Source: a virus
Virus record (IMG/VR): IMGVR_UViG_3300042309_002578
Coordinates: 1-64,000 of that record
DNA length: 64,000 bases
Strand: one strand, 5' to 3'
Below the pieces are notes generated by a model, which did not search any database, was not told where the DNA came from, and saw only the letters and a list, made by a program, of their open reading frames with translations. Shown piece after piece: positions 52,605 through 61,511 of the stretch. The translations under genes were made by a program, and so were the position numbers. Each line of letters starts with the position of its first letter. The stretch's first letter is position 1.

Positions 52605-53441
52605 ATGATAAAGCCATACAAATTGCCACAGGATTATATAAAATGGGCGAACTTTTTAGACCACTCAGACAAAATATCATTGTTGTCCGCACAAAAACCT
52701 TGCGATTTAACAAATGACATAAATGTTGGTAAAAACCTTGCTTACTTGTATGAAAAATGGTTTATCGGTTATCCAGTTTATTGTGTGCGCCGATCGCTAA
52801 TTGAAGAGATGTTAGAAACTGATGTTGGTGATAATATTTCGCTGTTTAAAAACATTGACTTGGGCGTACCAACGTATTTGCTATGTTTCCCAGAATCCAC
52901 AATAAAATCACCAGTGGGGAACGGATTTATTGACTATTTAATAGTTGATATAGTCGAAAATGATGTCAAGAACAGCGAAAACAACGAATACAAGTATTTA
53001 ATTTTTTGGGGGTGCTTCGACTCAAATAACACATTACTTTTTTCTGGTAAGGGCATCAGGTGGGATGGAACTATAAAGCGATCGCCATTTATTCTGTCAG
53101 GACTTGAAAAGGATGCAGCGTTTTTAGTTAGAAATATTGTTTTGCAGTCAATATTATTGTTGCAATATTATCCAGAGATCCAGCAAGAAATGAAAAGCCC
53201 GACACAATCAAGGGGATTTGGTATGGCAAAACCATCAGAATATAGATTTCCAAGATGGTTAGGCAACGAAAAAACCAACAACAGGATAACCGAGAGGGGA
53301 GAAGGACAAAAGGAAACGGCAAAAAAATCAAAGCACTATCGTTCGCATCATTGGAGATTGCAGCCCTGTGGGGAAGGAAGAAAAGATATTAAGCCAGTTC
53401 GAGTTAGAGGAGCGTGGGTCAATCCAGACTTTGAAGGTTAG
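52605..53441 (+). CDS. Hypothetical protein with basic C-terminal tail, 278 aa
   Basis: The body has mixed strands and helices. The C-terminal 70 residues are Arg/Lys-rich and end SHHWRLQPCGEGRKDIKPVRVRGAWV, a tail seen in several phage proteins of unknown role. A 17-bp terminator follows. Confidence 0.6.
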   Translation: MIKPYKLPQDYIKWANFLDHSDKISLLSAQKPCDLTNDINVGKNLAYLYEKWFIGYPVYCVRRSLIEEMLETDVGDNISLFKNIDLGVPTYLLCFPESTIKSPVGNGFIDYLIVDIVENDVKNSENNEYKYLIFWGCFDSNNTLLFSGKGIRWDGTIKRSPFILSGLEKDAAFLVRNIVLQSILLLQYYPEIQQEMKSPTQSRGFGMAKPSEYRFPRWLGNEKTNNRITERGEGQKETAKKSKHYRSHHWRLQPCGEGRKDIKPVRVRGAWVNPDFEG

Positions 53442-53456
53442 TAATAAGCAAGAATT

Positions 53457-53495
53457 ACAAGCAGCACCATAAATTAATTTTATGGTGCTGCTTGT
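53457..53495 (+). terminator. Terminator, 17-bp stem
   Basis: ACAAGCAGCACCATAAA (53457-53473) pairs exactly with 53479-53495 around TTAAT, and T residues follow. Confidence 0.8.
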
Positions 53496-53509
53496 TTATG
53501 TCTTTTGGG

Positions 53510-54325
53510 AGAAAAACATATTGTAATCCCCGCACAGCAAGGGTTTTGTGTTTTGGTAATATTTCCCCCGCAGCCGACCCAAAACTATAAACCAAACATT
53601 TGCACCAACACCCTAACAACGCCCCGTGTCATCGGCTAGAAAACCTAAAATCTGCTCAACTTTGGTGGTAAAAACATATTGCAATCCCCGCACAGTAATG
53701 GTTTCAGCTTTTGGTAATATTTCCCGCAGCCGTCCCCCACAACCCAAACATTTGTACCAACGCCCTAACAACGCCCGTGCCACCGGCTTAAAAACCTAAA
53801 ATCTGTCCAGCCTTGGCGACAAAAAACATATTGCAATATCCGCACAGCAAGGGTTTTGTGTTTTTAGCGATCGCTCCCCGCAGCCGTCCCCCCCAAGCCG
53901 CAAACCAACCATTTGCACCAACGCCCTACTAACGCCCGTGCCACCGGACATAAAACCTAAAATCTGTCCAGCCTTGGCGATAAAAACATATTGCAATCTC
54001 CGCACAGCAAGGGTTTTGTGTTTTTAGCGATCGCTCCCCGCAGCCGTCTCCAAACCGGCAAAACAGACATTCGTTCCCAGCCTGGGCTAACGCCGATAAA
54101 ATCCCAATCTTGTAACACGCCTCAAACCCGCATTCTCTCGTTAAAAAATCTGTGGCGGATTATAACATAAGGTGTGTCAAAAGTAAAGGGAAGATGCAAA
54201 GAAAAAAGGGCATTTTCCTATAAGAAAGTGATCATCTTCCCAATTTTATTTTTGATTAAAATCAAAAAATTATGCAAGTACGCACCTATGTCTAAAATTC
54301 TTGTAATACGTCTGTAATACAAAAA
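53510..54325 (+). repeat. Repeat element copy 4: four A units plus B block
   Basis: A-unit marks at 53516, 53674, 53826 and 53986. Hairpin GGGAAGAT (54188-54195)/ATCTTCCC (54234-54241). Inward promoter TTTACT (54187-54182), 17 bases, TATAAT (54164-54159). Confidence 0.9.
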
Positions 54326-54341
54326 TAAATTAAAAATGCGC

Positions 54342-54370
54342 TTTACTTTATTGGTTGTCCGCAGTAATAT
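54342..54370 (+). promoter_or_regulatory. Family-1 promoter (TTTACT variant)
   Basis: TTTACT, spacer TTATTGGTTGTCCGCAG (17), TAATAT; drives 54402-54653. Confidence 0.7.
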
Positions 54371-54401
54371 ATATTTAAGTAGAGAAAAGAAGAGGTTAGT
54401 A

Positions 54402-54653
54402 ATGAAATCAGAAATAGAAAGGTGGTTTATTGGAACTTACGGAAAAGATAATCACAAGTATTACATGGTCAATAATTATGAAAACATTGATATATCCACT
54501 GAAGACGGTGATATTGAGCTAACATTGCCTAAAGACTTTCCAGTTAAGCATATACCAACGATTGTGAATGCTCATCTTAATGCTATTGAGTGCGGAATAG
54601 CTATAGGCAAAAAAATCCAAATAGATCACATCTCAAAGGTTTTGTTCGGATAA
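54402..54653 (+). CDS. Hypothetical protein, 83 aa
   Basis: ATG at 54402 (MKSEIERWFIGTYG) follows AGAGGTTAGTA. Acidic alpha/beta protein; early-type position after repeat copy 4. Confidence 0.65.
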   Translation: MKSEIERWFIGTYGKDNHKYYMVNNYENIDISTEDGDIELTLPKDFPVKHIPTIVNAHLNAIECGIAIGKKIQIDHISKVLFG

Positions 54654-54781
54654 ATACCAAAACTATAGTTAATAATTTTCGCTTGTTTTTGAAATATTAC
54701 AACAAACCCTATTGTGCTTTGTCTGTAAACAATGTATAATATATGAATCTGCAAAAACTATAAAAACACGCGAAAATACAA

Positions 54782-56602
54782 ATGTCAAACTCTAAAAGCA
54801 TTCAGACAACATTACCATTATTTGATTTAGCTTCAGAAACACAAAATGAGATTCCTGTTGTTGTTTCTGCTAAAGCCCCTGACCATAGGTTATTACATCT
54901 TTATCGGCTAAACTCTGGAACAGAAAATGTATCAACATATAGCGACAAATTTTGGCAGTTGCTAAACAATAGGGGTATTACTAATAAAGAACAATTTTAT
55001 TTGTTCGCTGATCCAGAAAAAACTCAGGTTGATAACCCCGAATTGCATTTTAAGGACTTAGCTACAGCAAAGGAATTAATCATAAACGCGATAAATAACA
55101 AAGAGAAGATTGCTATTGTCGGTGACTATGATGCGGATGGAATGACATCAACAGCACTTTTAATTAGGACATTTAGGAACTTAAATGCAGATATTAGTTA
55201 TCAAATCCCAGATCGCATAACTGAAGGTTACGCCATCAATCCGGCTATTGTTGAGAAATTGGCATTGGATGGAGTAAAACTGATTATCACGGTAGACAAC
55301 GGCATAACCTCTGTAACATCTGCCGACAAGTGCAAAGAACTGGGTGTAAAACTAATAATCACCGACCACCACGAAATTCCAGAAATTTTACCAAATGCCG
55401 ATGCGATCTTAAATCCTAGATTGCTGCCAGAGGATTCAATATATGAAAATTTAGCGGGTGTTGGTGTGGCATATATTCTGGCAGCAGCAGTTGCATTGGA
55501 TTTAGGAAAAAAGGATTTTATCGTTCAAGCAATCACCCTGGCCGCACTTGGCACTATTGCCGATATGGCCACATTGACTGGGATAAATCGTCGGTGGGTG
55601 CGGCGAGGGATGAAAAACATAGGTAATTGTGGTATCCCAGGCGTTGCGGCTCTAATTGCCCAGTCTCAAATCAGAAACAGTAATTCAGTCTCGACCGCTG
55701 ATATTGGTTTTAAAATCGCCCCAATGATCAATGCCATTGGTAGGATTGGCGATCCTAAAATTATTGTGGAATTACTAACCACGGACGATCCGCAAATTGC
55801 TAAGGAGTTGGCAATTAAGTGCGCGGCTTGCAACTATGAACGACAGATGTTGTCAAAAAGTACAACAGAACAGGCGATCGCCCAAGTTGAATTTAAATTC
55901 AAGCAAGCCTTAAAACAGGATAAAGTGCTTTTTCTGATTGCTGAAAATTGGCATCCTGGTGTTGTGGGACTGGTTGCTTCTAAGTTGGTCGAGAATTACG
56001 GTGTGCCAGCATTTGTGGGTGTGATAGTGGAAAAAGACGGGCAGAAACAGATAAAATTTTCTGCCAGAGGGATACCAGAATTTCCCGTTGGGGATGCAAT
56101 GAGAGCCAACAGCGATTTATTTATAAAATTTGGCGGACACCCACTCGCCGGTGGTGGTTCATTAAATTTTGACAACTATGATGCTTTGCGACAAGGATTA
56201 ATAAATTTTGCCAATGGGTGCATCAGAGAGGAAGACGTGAAACCTCTTTACAGGGTAGATACAGAGATAAACTTTGCAGAAATACCCCAGATTTTTGTCG
56301 AAAGCAAAATACTCGCACCTGTTGGCATTGGCAACCCTGAGCCTGTATTTTTAGCTAAAAATGTCAAGGTTGTCAAGCAAGAGTTAATGGGGAGAGATAA
56401 AACGCACGCCAGTATTACACTGTCCCAGGTTGTTGATGGTATATACCACGAAATCAGGTGCGTTGCGTGGAGCTATGCACGATATTTTCCGCTTCCAGAA
56501 ATGTTGGATGTTGTTTTTAAACTTGACGACAATTCTTACATGGGAAAAACCACAATCCAGCCACAAATTATTAGCCATTCAATATCAAAAAGTAGCTTAT
56601 AA
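54782..56602 (+). CDS. recJ: RecJ single-strand exonuclease
   Basis: The 606-residue protein has DHH-family motifs IAIVGDYDADGMTSTALL (near 114) and IITDHHEIPEI (near 195). The DHHA1 part GVVGLVASKLVENYGVPAF and FGGHPLAGGGSLNF (near 450) and the C-terminal OB-like domain follow. It is full length. It degrades 5' ends of single strands in recombination and repair, and fits the replication set of the element. Confidence 0.95.
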   Translation: MSNSKSIQTTLPLFDLASETQNEIPVVVSAKAPDHRLLHLYRLNSGTENVSTYSDKFWQLLNNRGITNKEQFYLFADPEKTQVDNPELHFKDLATAKELIINAINNKEKIAIVGDYDADGMTSTALLIRTFRNLNADISYQIPDRITEGYAINPAIVEKLALDGVKLIITVDNGITSVTSADKCKELGVKLIITDHHEIPEILPNADAILNPRLLPEDSIYENLAGVGVAYILAAAVALDLGKKDFIVQAITLAALGTIADMATLTGINRRWVRRGMKNIGNCGIPGVAALIAQSQIRNSNSVSTADIGFKIAPMINAIGRIGDPKIIVELLTTDDPQIAKELAIKCAACNYERQMLSKSTTEQAIAQVEFKFKQALKQDKVLFLIAENWHPGVVGLVASKLVENYGVPAFVGVIVEKDGQKQIKFSARGIPEFPVGDAMRANSDLFIKFGGHPLAGGGSLNFDNYDALRQGLINFANGCIREEDVKPLYRVDTEINFAEIPQIFVESKILAPVGIGNPEPVFLAKNVKVVKQELMGRDKTHASITLSQVVDGIYHEIRCVAWSYARYFPLPEMLDVVFKLDDNSYMGKTTIQPQIISHSISKSSL

Positions 56603-56625
56603 TTTTAAGTATTGAGATAAATTTG

Positions 56626-56664
56626 ATAGGTATGAGAAAAAATTAGTTCTCATACCTATTTTTT
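56626..56664 (+). terminator. Terminator after recJ
   Basis: ATAGGTATGAGAA (56626-56638) pairs with 56647-56659 and runs into T6. Confidence 0.85.
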
Positions 56665-56707
56665 AATTTGACATTGACGGCATTTTTTAGGGATTATCTC
56701 GTCGGAT

Positions 56708-56941
56708 TTAAGATTTTGCTTCCCAGTGGACACAGCCAAATAATTCCCCCATCCAAGGTGGTGCAGCGAACCCATCACTATCTTCATAAAATAATTCTTC
56801 ACCAGAACAATTATTTGGCAAATTTCTGTCGGTGTTGTTATATTTTATTTTTGGATTACCACACGTAGCAAATCTGACATTATTAGACTCTATTGCGCTT
56901 TCACTTTCCCAATAATTACATTTAGAGCAAGTTTGATTCAT
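56708..56941 (-). CDS. Small zinc-ribbon-like protein, 77 aa
   Basis: Cysteines in CSKCNYWESE, FATCGNPK, NNCSGEE and FGCVHWE are spaced as in small phage zinc-binding proteins. Function unknown. Confidence 0.7.
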   Translation of the reverse strand: MNQTCSKCNYWESESAIESNNVRFATCGNPKIKYNNTDRNLPNNCSGEELFYEDSDGFAAPPWMGELFGCVHWEAKS

Positions 56942-57013
56942 GTCAAAATAAGTCTCATGAAATTAATATGTATATTATAAGATTTATGATTATAAAATAA
57001 CCAAAAATAATGC

Positions 57014-57042
57014 TTGACTTTATTTGTTAATCATAGTAATAT
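57014..57042 (+). promoter_or_regulatory. Family-1 promoter
   Basis: TTGACT, spacer TTATTTGTTAATCATAG (17), TAATAT; drives the broken gene at 57078. Confidence 0.8.
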
Positions 57043-57077
57043 TAATGTATAGAAAACAAACACAAAAACACCAAACA

Positions 57078-57372
57078 ATGACAACTACAAAAACCCAGAA
57101 AACGCTAAATGTTTGCGAGTTGATTGATCTAGCAAAAAATAAGAACATAAAGGGTGTTATTCACAAAGAGGTTGATAGCTGTCATACCATTTTAGATATT
57201 AAACCTTAGATTGTGACATTTCAATACGAAGATGAGGTGTATAGCATTACCTTTATAGACCAGAAATTAAGATGGTTGGCGAAGATTCAGATGGAAAAAA
57301 GGAATTTTTTAGTGTTGACGGTGAATTTGCAGAACTATTAATAACAATTTTATTAAAAAATCCTCTAAAATT
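57078..57372 (+). pseudogene. Broken small gene (nonsense codon and frameshift)
   Basis: MTTTKTQKTLNVCELIDLAKN... ends at TAG 57209. The same frame continues directly as IVTFQYEDEVYSITFID, then one base is missing near 57266, after which another frame reads PEIKMVGEDSDGKKEFFSVDGEF to about 57350. The pieces form one coherent ~95-residue protein. Confidence 0.6.
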
Positions 57373-58353
57373 ATGCCTCTTAAACTCACTGATTGGGATC
57401 AAGATTTACCAATAAAGAAAGATGAAGAATACCAAGCCTTTATTCGTACACTTCAGTTTACAGACGGCTTTAGTATATTATTTGTGCGTTGTTCTCCTGC
57501 TGAAGGTGAACAATTAATTAGTCAAGTGAAAGCAGATATTCATGATCAAAATATAGAAGTTATCAAATTAGATAAAGATGTGACGAATTTATATGCAATA
57601 GTTGATAAATTGCCTAACAAAAACAATATCAATATATTATTTATTACAGGCTTAGAGTCTTCATTCTATAAATACGAAGAAGCCAAAACTTTAGCAGGTT
57701 GGAATAGTCGACAAACTCATCATTATAGTTGGGAAAGTGTACCACCGTTTTTAATTAATATCAACCAACAACGAGAACGGTTTAGAGATAGTTTTAATAT
57801 TTGTTTTGTATTTTTATTACCGCAGTTTGCAATTAAATATTTTATTCACCGCGCCCCCGATTTCTTTGATTGGCGTTCTGGTTTATTTGATTTTCTTTTA
57901 GATTCAAAAACTCTAGAACAAGAAGCTACAAGGATTATTCAAGAAGGAGCTTATGAGAAATATGCAAATTTAACCAATGAAGAAACAAATCAGAAAATCT
58001 TAGAAATTATAGATATTATTGAACATGAAATAGATAATGAACAAAAAGCTGAATTATTTTTTGAATTAGGTTATTTGCAAAGAGTTAGAAAAAATTATGA
58101 AGAAGCCATATCTTCCTACGACAAAGCTGTGGAATTTAAACCTGATTATCACCAAGCTTGGTACAGCCGGGGCATTTCCCTAGATGATTTAGGCAGGTAT
58201 GAAGAAGCCATATCTTCCTACGACAAAGCTGTGGAATTTAAACCTGATTTACACGAAGCTTGGTACAACCGGGGCATTTCCCTAGATGATTTAGGCAGGT
58301 ATGAAGAAGCCATATCTTCCTACGACAAAGCTGTGGAATTTAAACCTGATTAA
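57373..58353 (+). pseudogene. TPR-repeat protein truncated by a nonsense mutation
   Basis: The first ~200 residues look like a degenerate NTPase/sensor region (FSILFVRCSPAEGEQLI). TPR repeats follow (NYEEAISSYDKAVEFKPD and two near-identical copies from a 102-bp DNA repeat). At 58351 GATTAA replaces GATTTA of the preceding unit. Beyond it the frame continues HEAWQRQLNSQGEYAAQQV to 58436. It resembles cyanobacterial chromosomal TPR proteins and is probably acquired. Confidence 0.7.
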
Positions 58354-58514
58354 CACGAAGCTTGGCAAAGACAATTAAATAGCCAAGGCGAATATGCAGC
58401 ACAACAGGTGATAAACAAGCTGCAACAAAAACAATAATCGCGCTTTTTAATAATATTTAGCCAAGATAGTGCTATTATTATATCACACAATCATTCATTT
58501 ACATAGAGAATAAA

Positions 58515-58736
58515 ATGGAAACCGAAGAGAAGCAGTATTACATAGAGAATAAAATGGAAACCGAAGAGAGGCAGTATGGTCGCGTAACAGTTGATGATGT
58601 TAGTGACACTATTTTACTTTTAAAGAGATTGAGTAATCAACATGGGATATCACTTGATCAAACAATTGCGATCGCAGCCCTCCTGGAACAAGCTAGATCC
58701 AATGATATAGCGATCGCCACAACTATTGATCAATAA
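58515..58736 (+). CDS. Hypothetical protein with duplicated start region
   Basis: A 39-bp tandem duplication (58502 and 58541) repeats the sequence from CATAGAGAATAAAATGG, so two start codons with the same upstream context exist. The 73-residue form (or 60 from the second ATG) has a helical region LLLKRLSNQHGISLDQTIAIAALLEQ. Confidence 0.55.
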   Translation: METEEKQYYIENKMETEERQYGRVTVDDVSDTILLLKRLSNQHGISLDQTIAIAALLEQARSNDIAIATTIDQ

Positions 58737-58763
58737 GCTTTCACCAAACAACAACACTAAATA

Positions 58764-59013
58764 ATGGAAGGTAAAAACATGAGTTTAACCACAGAAGAAA
58801 ATACGGTATACCAATCTTTGAAAGACTCCTTGTGTGTGTAAGGTGGGTTTTTAGTTTTACATAACACAGCGGGAGAAAGCTACGAACTGAATATGTTGTG
58901 CAGCAGAAACTTTATGGAGTCAGCTAAGGTTTAGATGTCAAAGAAGATAACCATATTGTCTTGTCTTTGCAAAAAGTAAAATCATATTTTAGCAAAAAAG
59001 GATTGAAAATATA
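58764..59013 (+). pseudogene. Degraded small gene
   Basis: Three short frames read as one protein: MEGKNMSLTTEENTVYQSLK, then GGFLVLHNTAGESYELN, then GLDVKEDNHIVLSLQKVKSYF, separated by frameshifts near 58840 and 58930. Confidence 0.5.
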
Positions 59014-59184
59014 GCGTCGGCTAAAGTTGTCGCTGATGCTGCTAAAAACCGATTGATAAAGGTGTCGTAAAAATATTTAGCCAAAGTAGTAACTTTTATC
59101 TAAATATTTTTACGATGTAGATTGCGCCCCAGATAATATTGTGATAATATTTGTATATCTAAATAAATATTGTGTGAGGGAAAA

Positions 59185-59757
59185 GTGCAAAAAAACAAAA
59201 AATCGAAATGGTGTCCAAAACCAGTATATGTTACTAAATATTATTCTCTGGAGACGCTAATACAAGAGAATAAGTGCTTAGATAATGACATCGCCGACTT
59301 GGTAACAGAAGATGTAGTCAAAGACGTTAATGAAATTATTGCTGCCCAAGTAGAAAATACGTTTGGGACTAATAAATTAAGGGTTGGCGACTTAATAATG
59401 GATAAATCTTTGTCGCCATCTGAAAGGGAAGATGGGTGCGTTTTATTATTAAAATGCCATCTTGGCGATGAATTTGTTTTCCTGGAGTCTTTAACGTTTC
59501 CAGAAATATATCTGAAAGACGGGGAAATAAACGTAACTTTAGTTGACTCGACTAAAAAATATATTATTGGTAAAAGACTGAATGACGGTAATGTAGGCTT
59601 TTCTAGGCTTGAATTTCAGAAGCCGCATGACAGGATATTTTGTTTGCGATTAACAAGCAACAGAGGGATTCTAATTAAAGTCCCAGTAAAATTTTGGTTC
59701 ATAACAGCACAAGGAGACACAAATGCTTGCAACAATAGATCAACAAACATCTACTGA
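59185..59757 (+). CDS. Hypothetical protein, 190 aa
   Basis: The GTG at 59185 follows GAGGGAAAA. Beta-rich centre (RVGDLIMDKSLSPSEREDGC, VFLESLTFPEIYLKDGEIN). No family recognised. A 15-bp hairpin (about 59067-59115) lies upstream and the next gene's ribosome binding site overlaps its end. Confidence 0.6.
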   Translation: MQKNKKSKWCPKPVYVTKYYSLETLIQENKCLDNDIADLVTEDVVKDVNEIIAAQVENTFGTNKLRVGDLIMDKSLSPSEREDGCVLLLKCHLGDEFVFLESLTFPEIYLKDGEINVTLVDSTKKYIIGKRLNDGNVGFSRLEFQKPHDRIFCLRLTSNRGILIKVPVKFWFITAQGDTNACNNRSTNIY

Positions 59758-59922
59758 TTCTATAAATTTCTCAGTTCCTAGTTTGGGCAAATTTCAAAAC
59801 TCAGGAATACGATCACTACACCAAAATTCGGTATTGGCGACGATGTTGCTATTAAGCAGGAAACAAATATTTTCTCACAGTCACCAATTATAGACAAAAC
59901 ATCGAGTAGTGATATCGAGTAG
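59733..59922 (+). pseudogene. Small gene with a one-base deletion
   Basis: A strong site AAGGAGACACAA precedes ATG 59733. MLATIDQQTSTDSINFSVPSLG is followed in another frame by QISKLRNTITTPKFGIGDDVA. A missing G near 59790 would explain it. The end contains a 13-bp tandem duplication (ATCGAGTAGTGAT twice). Confidence 0.5.
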
Positions 59923-59925
59923 TGA

Positions 59926-60624
59926 TTATGTTGCGGATTCTCCAATTATCTGATCAATTTTATTACAATAATCTAAATAATCAAAGCTTTTTCCGCCTAT
60001 GAAATATTTAATATTATTGAATAATCTAAATCCATTTCCCGTTTTCTCAATAAGCAAAAAACCGTACTCGTTTGTACAATAAAATGAGTATCCTGTAGTT
60101 CCGCGCTTCTCTAGAAAGACCAAACATACTTTCCCGTCTTGAATTTTGTTGTATGAAGCAATCTTCTCCCTCCTTTGAGCAAGACGATTAATTTCTTCTG
60201 AGACAAAGGCAAAACTTAATTCATTGTTGGATTCGTTAACGCTTCCAATATTTTTTTCAGCTGCAATCCACAATGTGAAGGAATCCGCTTTAATGAGTTC
60301 ATTGTGAAAATGCGGATTATCTAGGAAAAACAAACTAACCCTATCAATATCGGATTCAGCAAGCATAGCCCGCATATATTCCTTGATTTTAGCCTCTTGA
60401 TCTGGGTTAAATGTTGGGCGATTCTTTCTATCCGATTGTATTTTTTCAGCTATCTGCTTTAAGTAAGGTATAATGCCATTCTTTACGACATGATTAATAT
60501 AAGCAAACAAGATTGTAGCTACAACTGGAAACAGCAAGTCTACGACAACCTCTAACCCTTGTTCGTAAATATGTCGCTGTAAACTTTGGAGTGGTGAAGG
60601 TTGATCCGTTCTTTGGTTGTCCAT
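59926..60624 (-). CDS. Membrane-anchored hypothetical protein, 232 aa
   Basis: One clear transmembrane segment (VVVDLLFPVVATILFAYINHVV) follows a short N-terminus. A cytoplasmic domain comes next with RVSLFFLDNPHFHNELI and GKVCLVFLEKRGTTGYSFY strands, reminiscent of GAF-like sensors but not proven. Not an obvious phage gene. Confidence 0.6.
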   Translation of the reverse strand: MDNQRTDQPSPLQSLQRHIYEQGLEVVVDLLFPVVATILFAYINHVVKNGIIPYLKQIAEKIQSDRKNRPTFNPDQEAKIKEYMRAMLAESDIDRVSLFFLDNPHFHNELIKADSFTLWIAAEKNIGSVNESNNELSFAFVSEEINRLAQRREKIASYNKIQDGKVCLVFLEKRGTTGYSFYCTNEYGFLLIEKTGNGFRLFNNIKYFIGGKSFDYLDYCNKIDQIIGESAT

Positions 60625-60649
60625 AGAAATTGAAACGGATAAGTAGGAT

Positions 60650-60990
60650 TTAAGGTTAGGTAAAAGTGATCGCCAGCGATGTTGCGATCACTAAAGTTAA
60701 GAGTGTATCTGTGATAATTCTATTATAGCAATTTTATCGGCTTATGTGTTTGTTGCCGCGAAAATCCCTGTTGATTTGCGGTTTAGCTCCACATAACAAA
60801 ATAACCATTGGATTGATCCAATGGTTATTAGGCAAAAGTTAATATCTGTTTCACCGGGTAATGGGCATGGGCATTTTAGAGAATAGAGGTTGTGCGGGCT
60901 TTTCCCCTCAACACTTTTCTCCACATCCTGGCTGTCAATCTCGATTAAATTCAGCTTGAATACGAGATTGATAACAGGTATCAGGAGAAT
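60650..60990. other. Gap with two hairpins
   Basis: Contains TGATCGCCAGCGATGTTGCGATCA (about 60668-60691), in which TGATCGC pairs with GCGATCA. It also holds a 13-bp perfect hairpin AATAACCATTGGA/TCCAATGGTTATT (about 60801-60830). No convincing gene. Confidence 0.5.
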
Positions 60991-61182
60991 TTGATCAAAT
61001 TAAAGGAGGAACGCGAGGATCTTCTTAACGCCAGAAATAAGAAACTAAAGATTTTGGCAGAGGCTAAAAAGCGTGGTGAAACTGTTACGCCGGATGATGC
61101 TGGCGTGGATTACTATATTAGTTGCCATGAAGAAGAATTGCTAAGTAAAAAAGAGTGGGAAGAGAGCAAAAATATAAGATAA
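60991..61182 (+). CDS. Small coiled-coil protein, 63 aa
   Basis: A TTG start follows AGGAG; no ATG is available. MIKLKEEREDLLNARNKKLKILAEAKKRGE is a charged helix. It could be the C-terminal end of a longer broken frame. Confidence 0.45.
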   Translation: MIKLKEEREDLLNARNKKLKILAEAKKRGETVTPDDAGVDYYISCHEEELLSKKEWEESKNIR

Positions 61183-61281
61183 TCATTTTGTATTTTTTGC
61201 CACTAAAAACACAATATCTGTGCTAAGATATAGATGTTATGGATACCAAGAGTAATACCACTTGGCGTTACTCTATTTTAA

Positions 61282-61354
61282 GCAGGATTGGCCGAGAGGT
61301 TAAGGCAACAAACTCATAATTTGTGGTAGACAGGTTCGATTCCTGTATCCTGTA
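61282..61354 (+). tRNA. tRNA with CAU anticodon (Met or Ile2)
   Basis: GCAGGAT/ATCCTGT acceptor with one G-T, GCC/GGC D-stem, ACAAA-CTCATAA-TTTGT anticodon arm, ACAGG-TTCGATT-CCTGT T arm; 73 nt, no encoded CCA. Whether it is elongator Met or lysidine Ile cannot be told. Confidence 0.9.
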
Positions 61355-61359
61355 TTTCT

Positions 61360-61404
61360 AAAAATATTGACGATAAAAATCAGATTTTTATCGTCAATAT
61401 TTTT
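61360..61404 (+). terminator. Terminator after the tRNA, 22-bp perfect stem
   Basis: 61360-61381 pairs exactly with 61383-61404 around a single-base loop, followed by T. Confidence 0.85.
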
Positions 61405-61511
61405 TGTATTTATTTTTGGAAATATCATGTTTTTTGCACAATATCACCAAAAATCGTATATAATAACATTAATATTGAGAGTATATTGTAAGTATTTTGG
61501 AGAGAAGTGCA

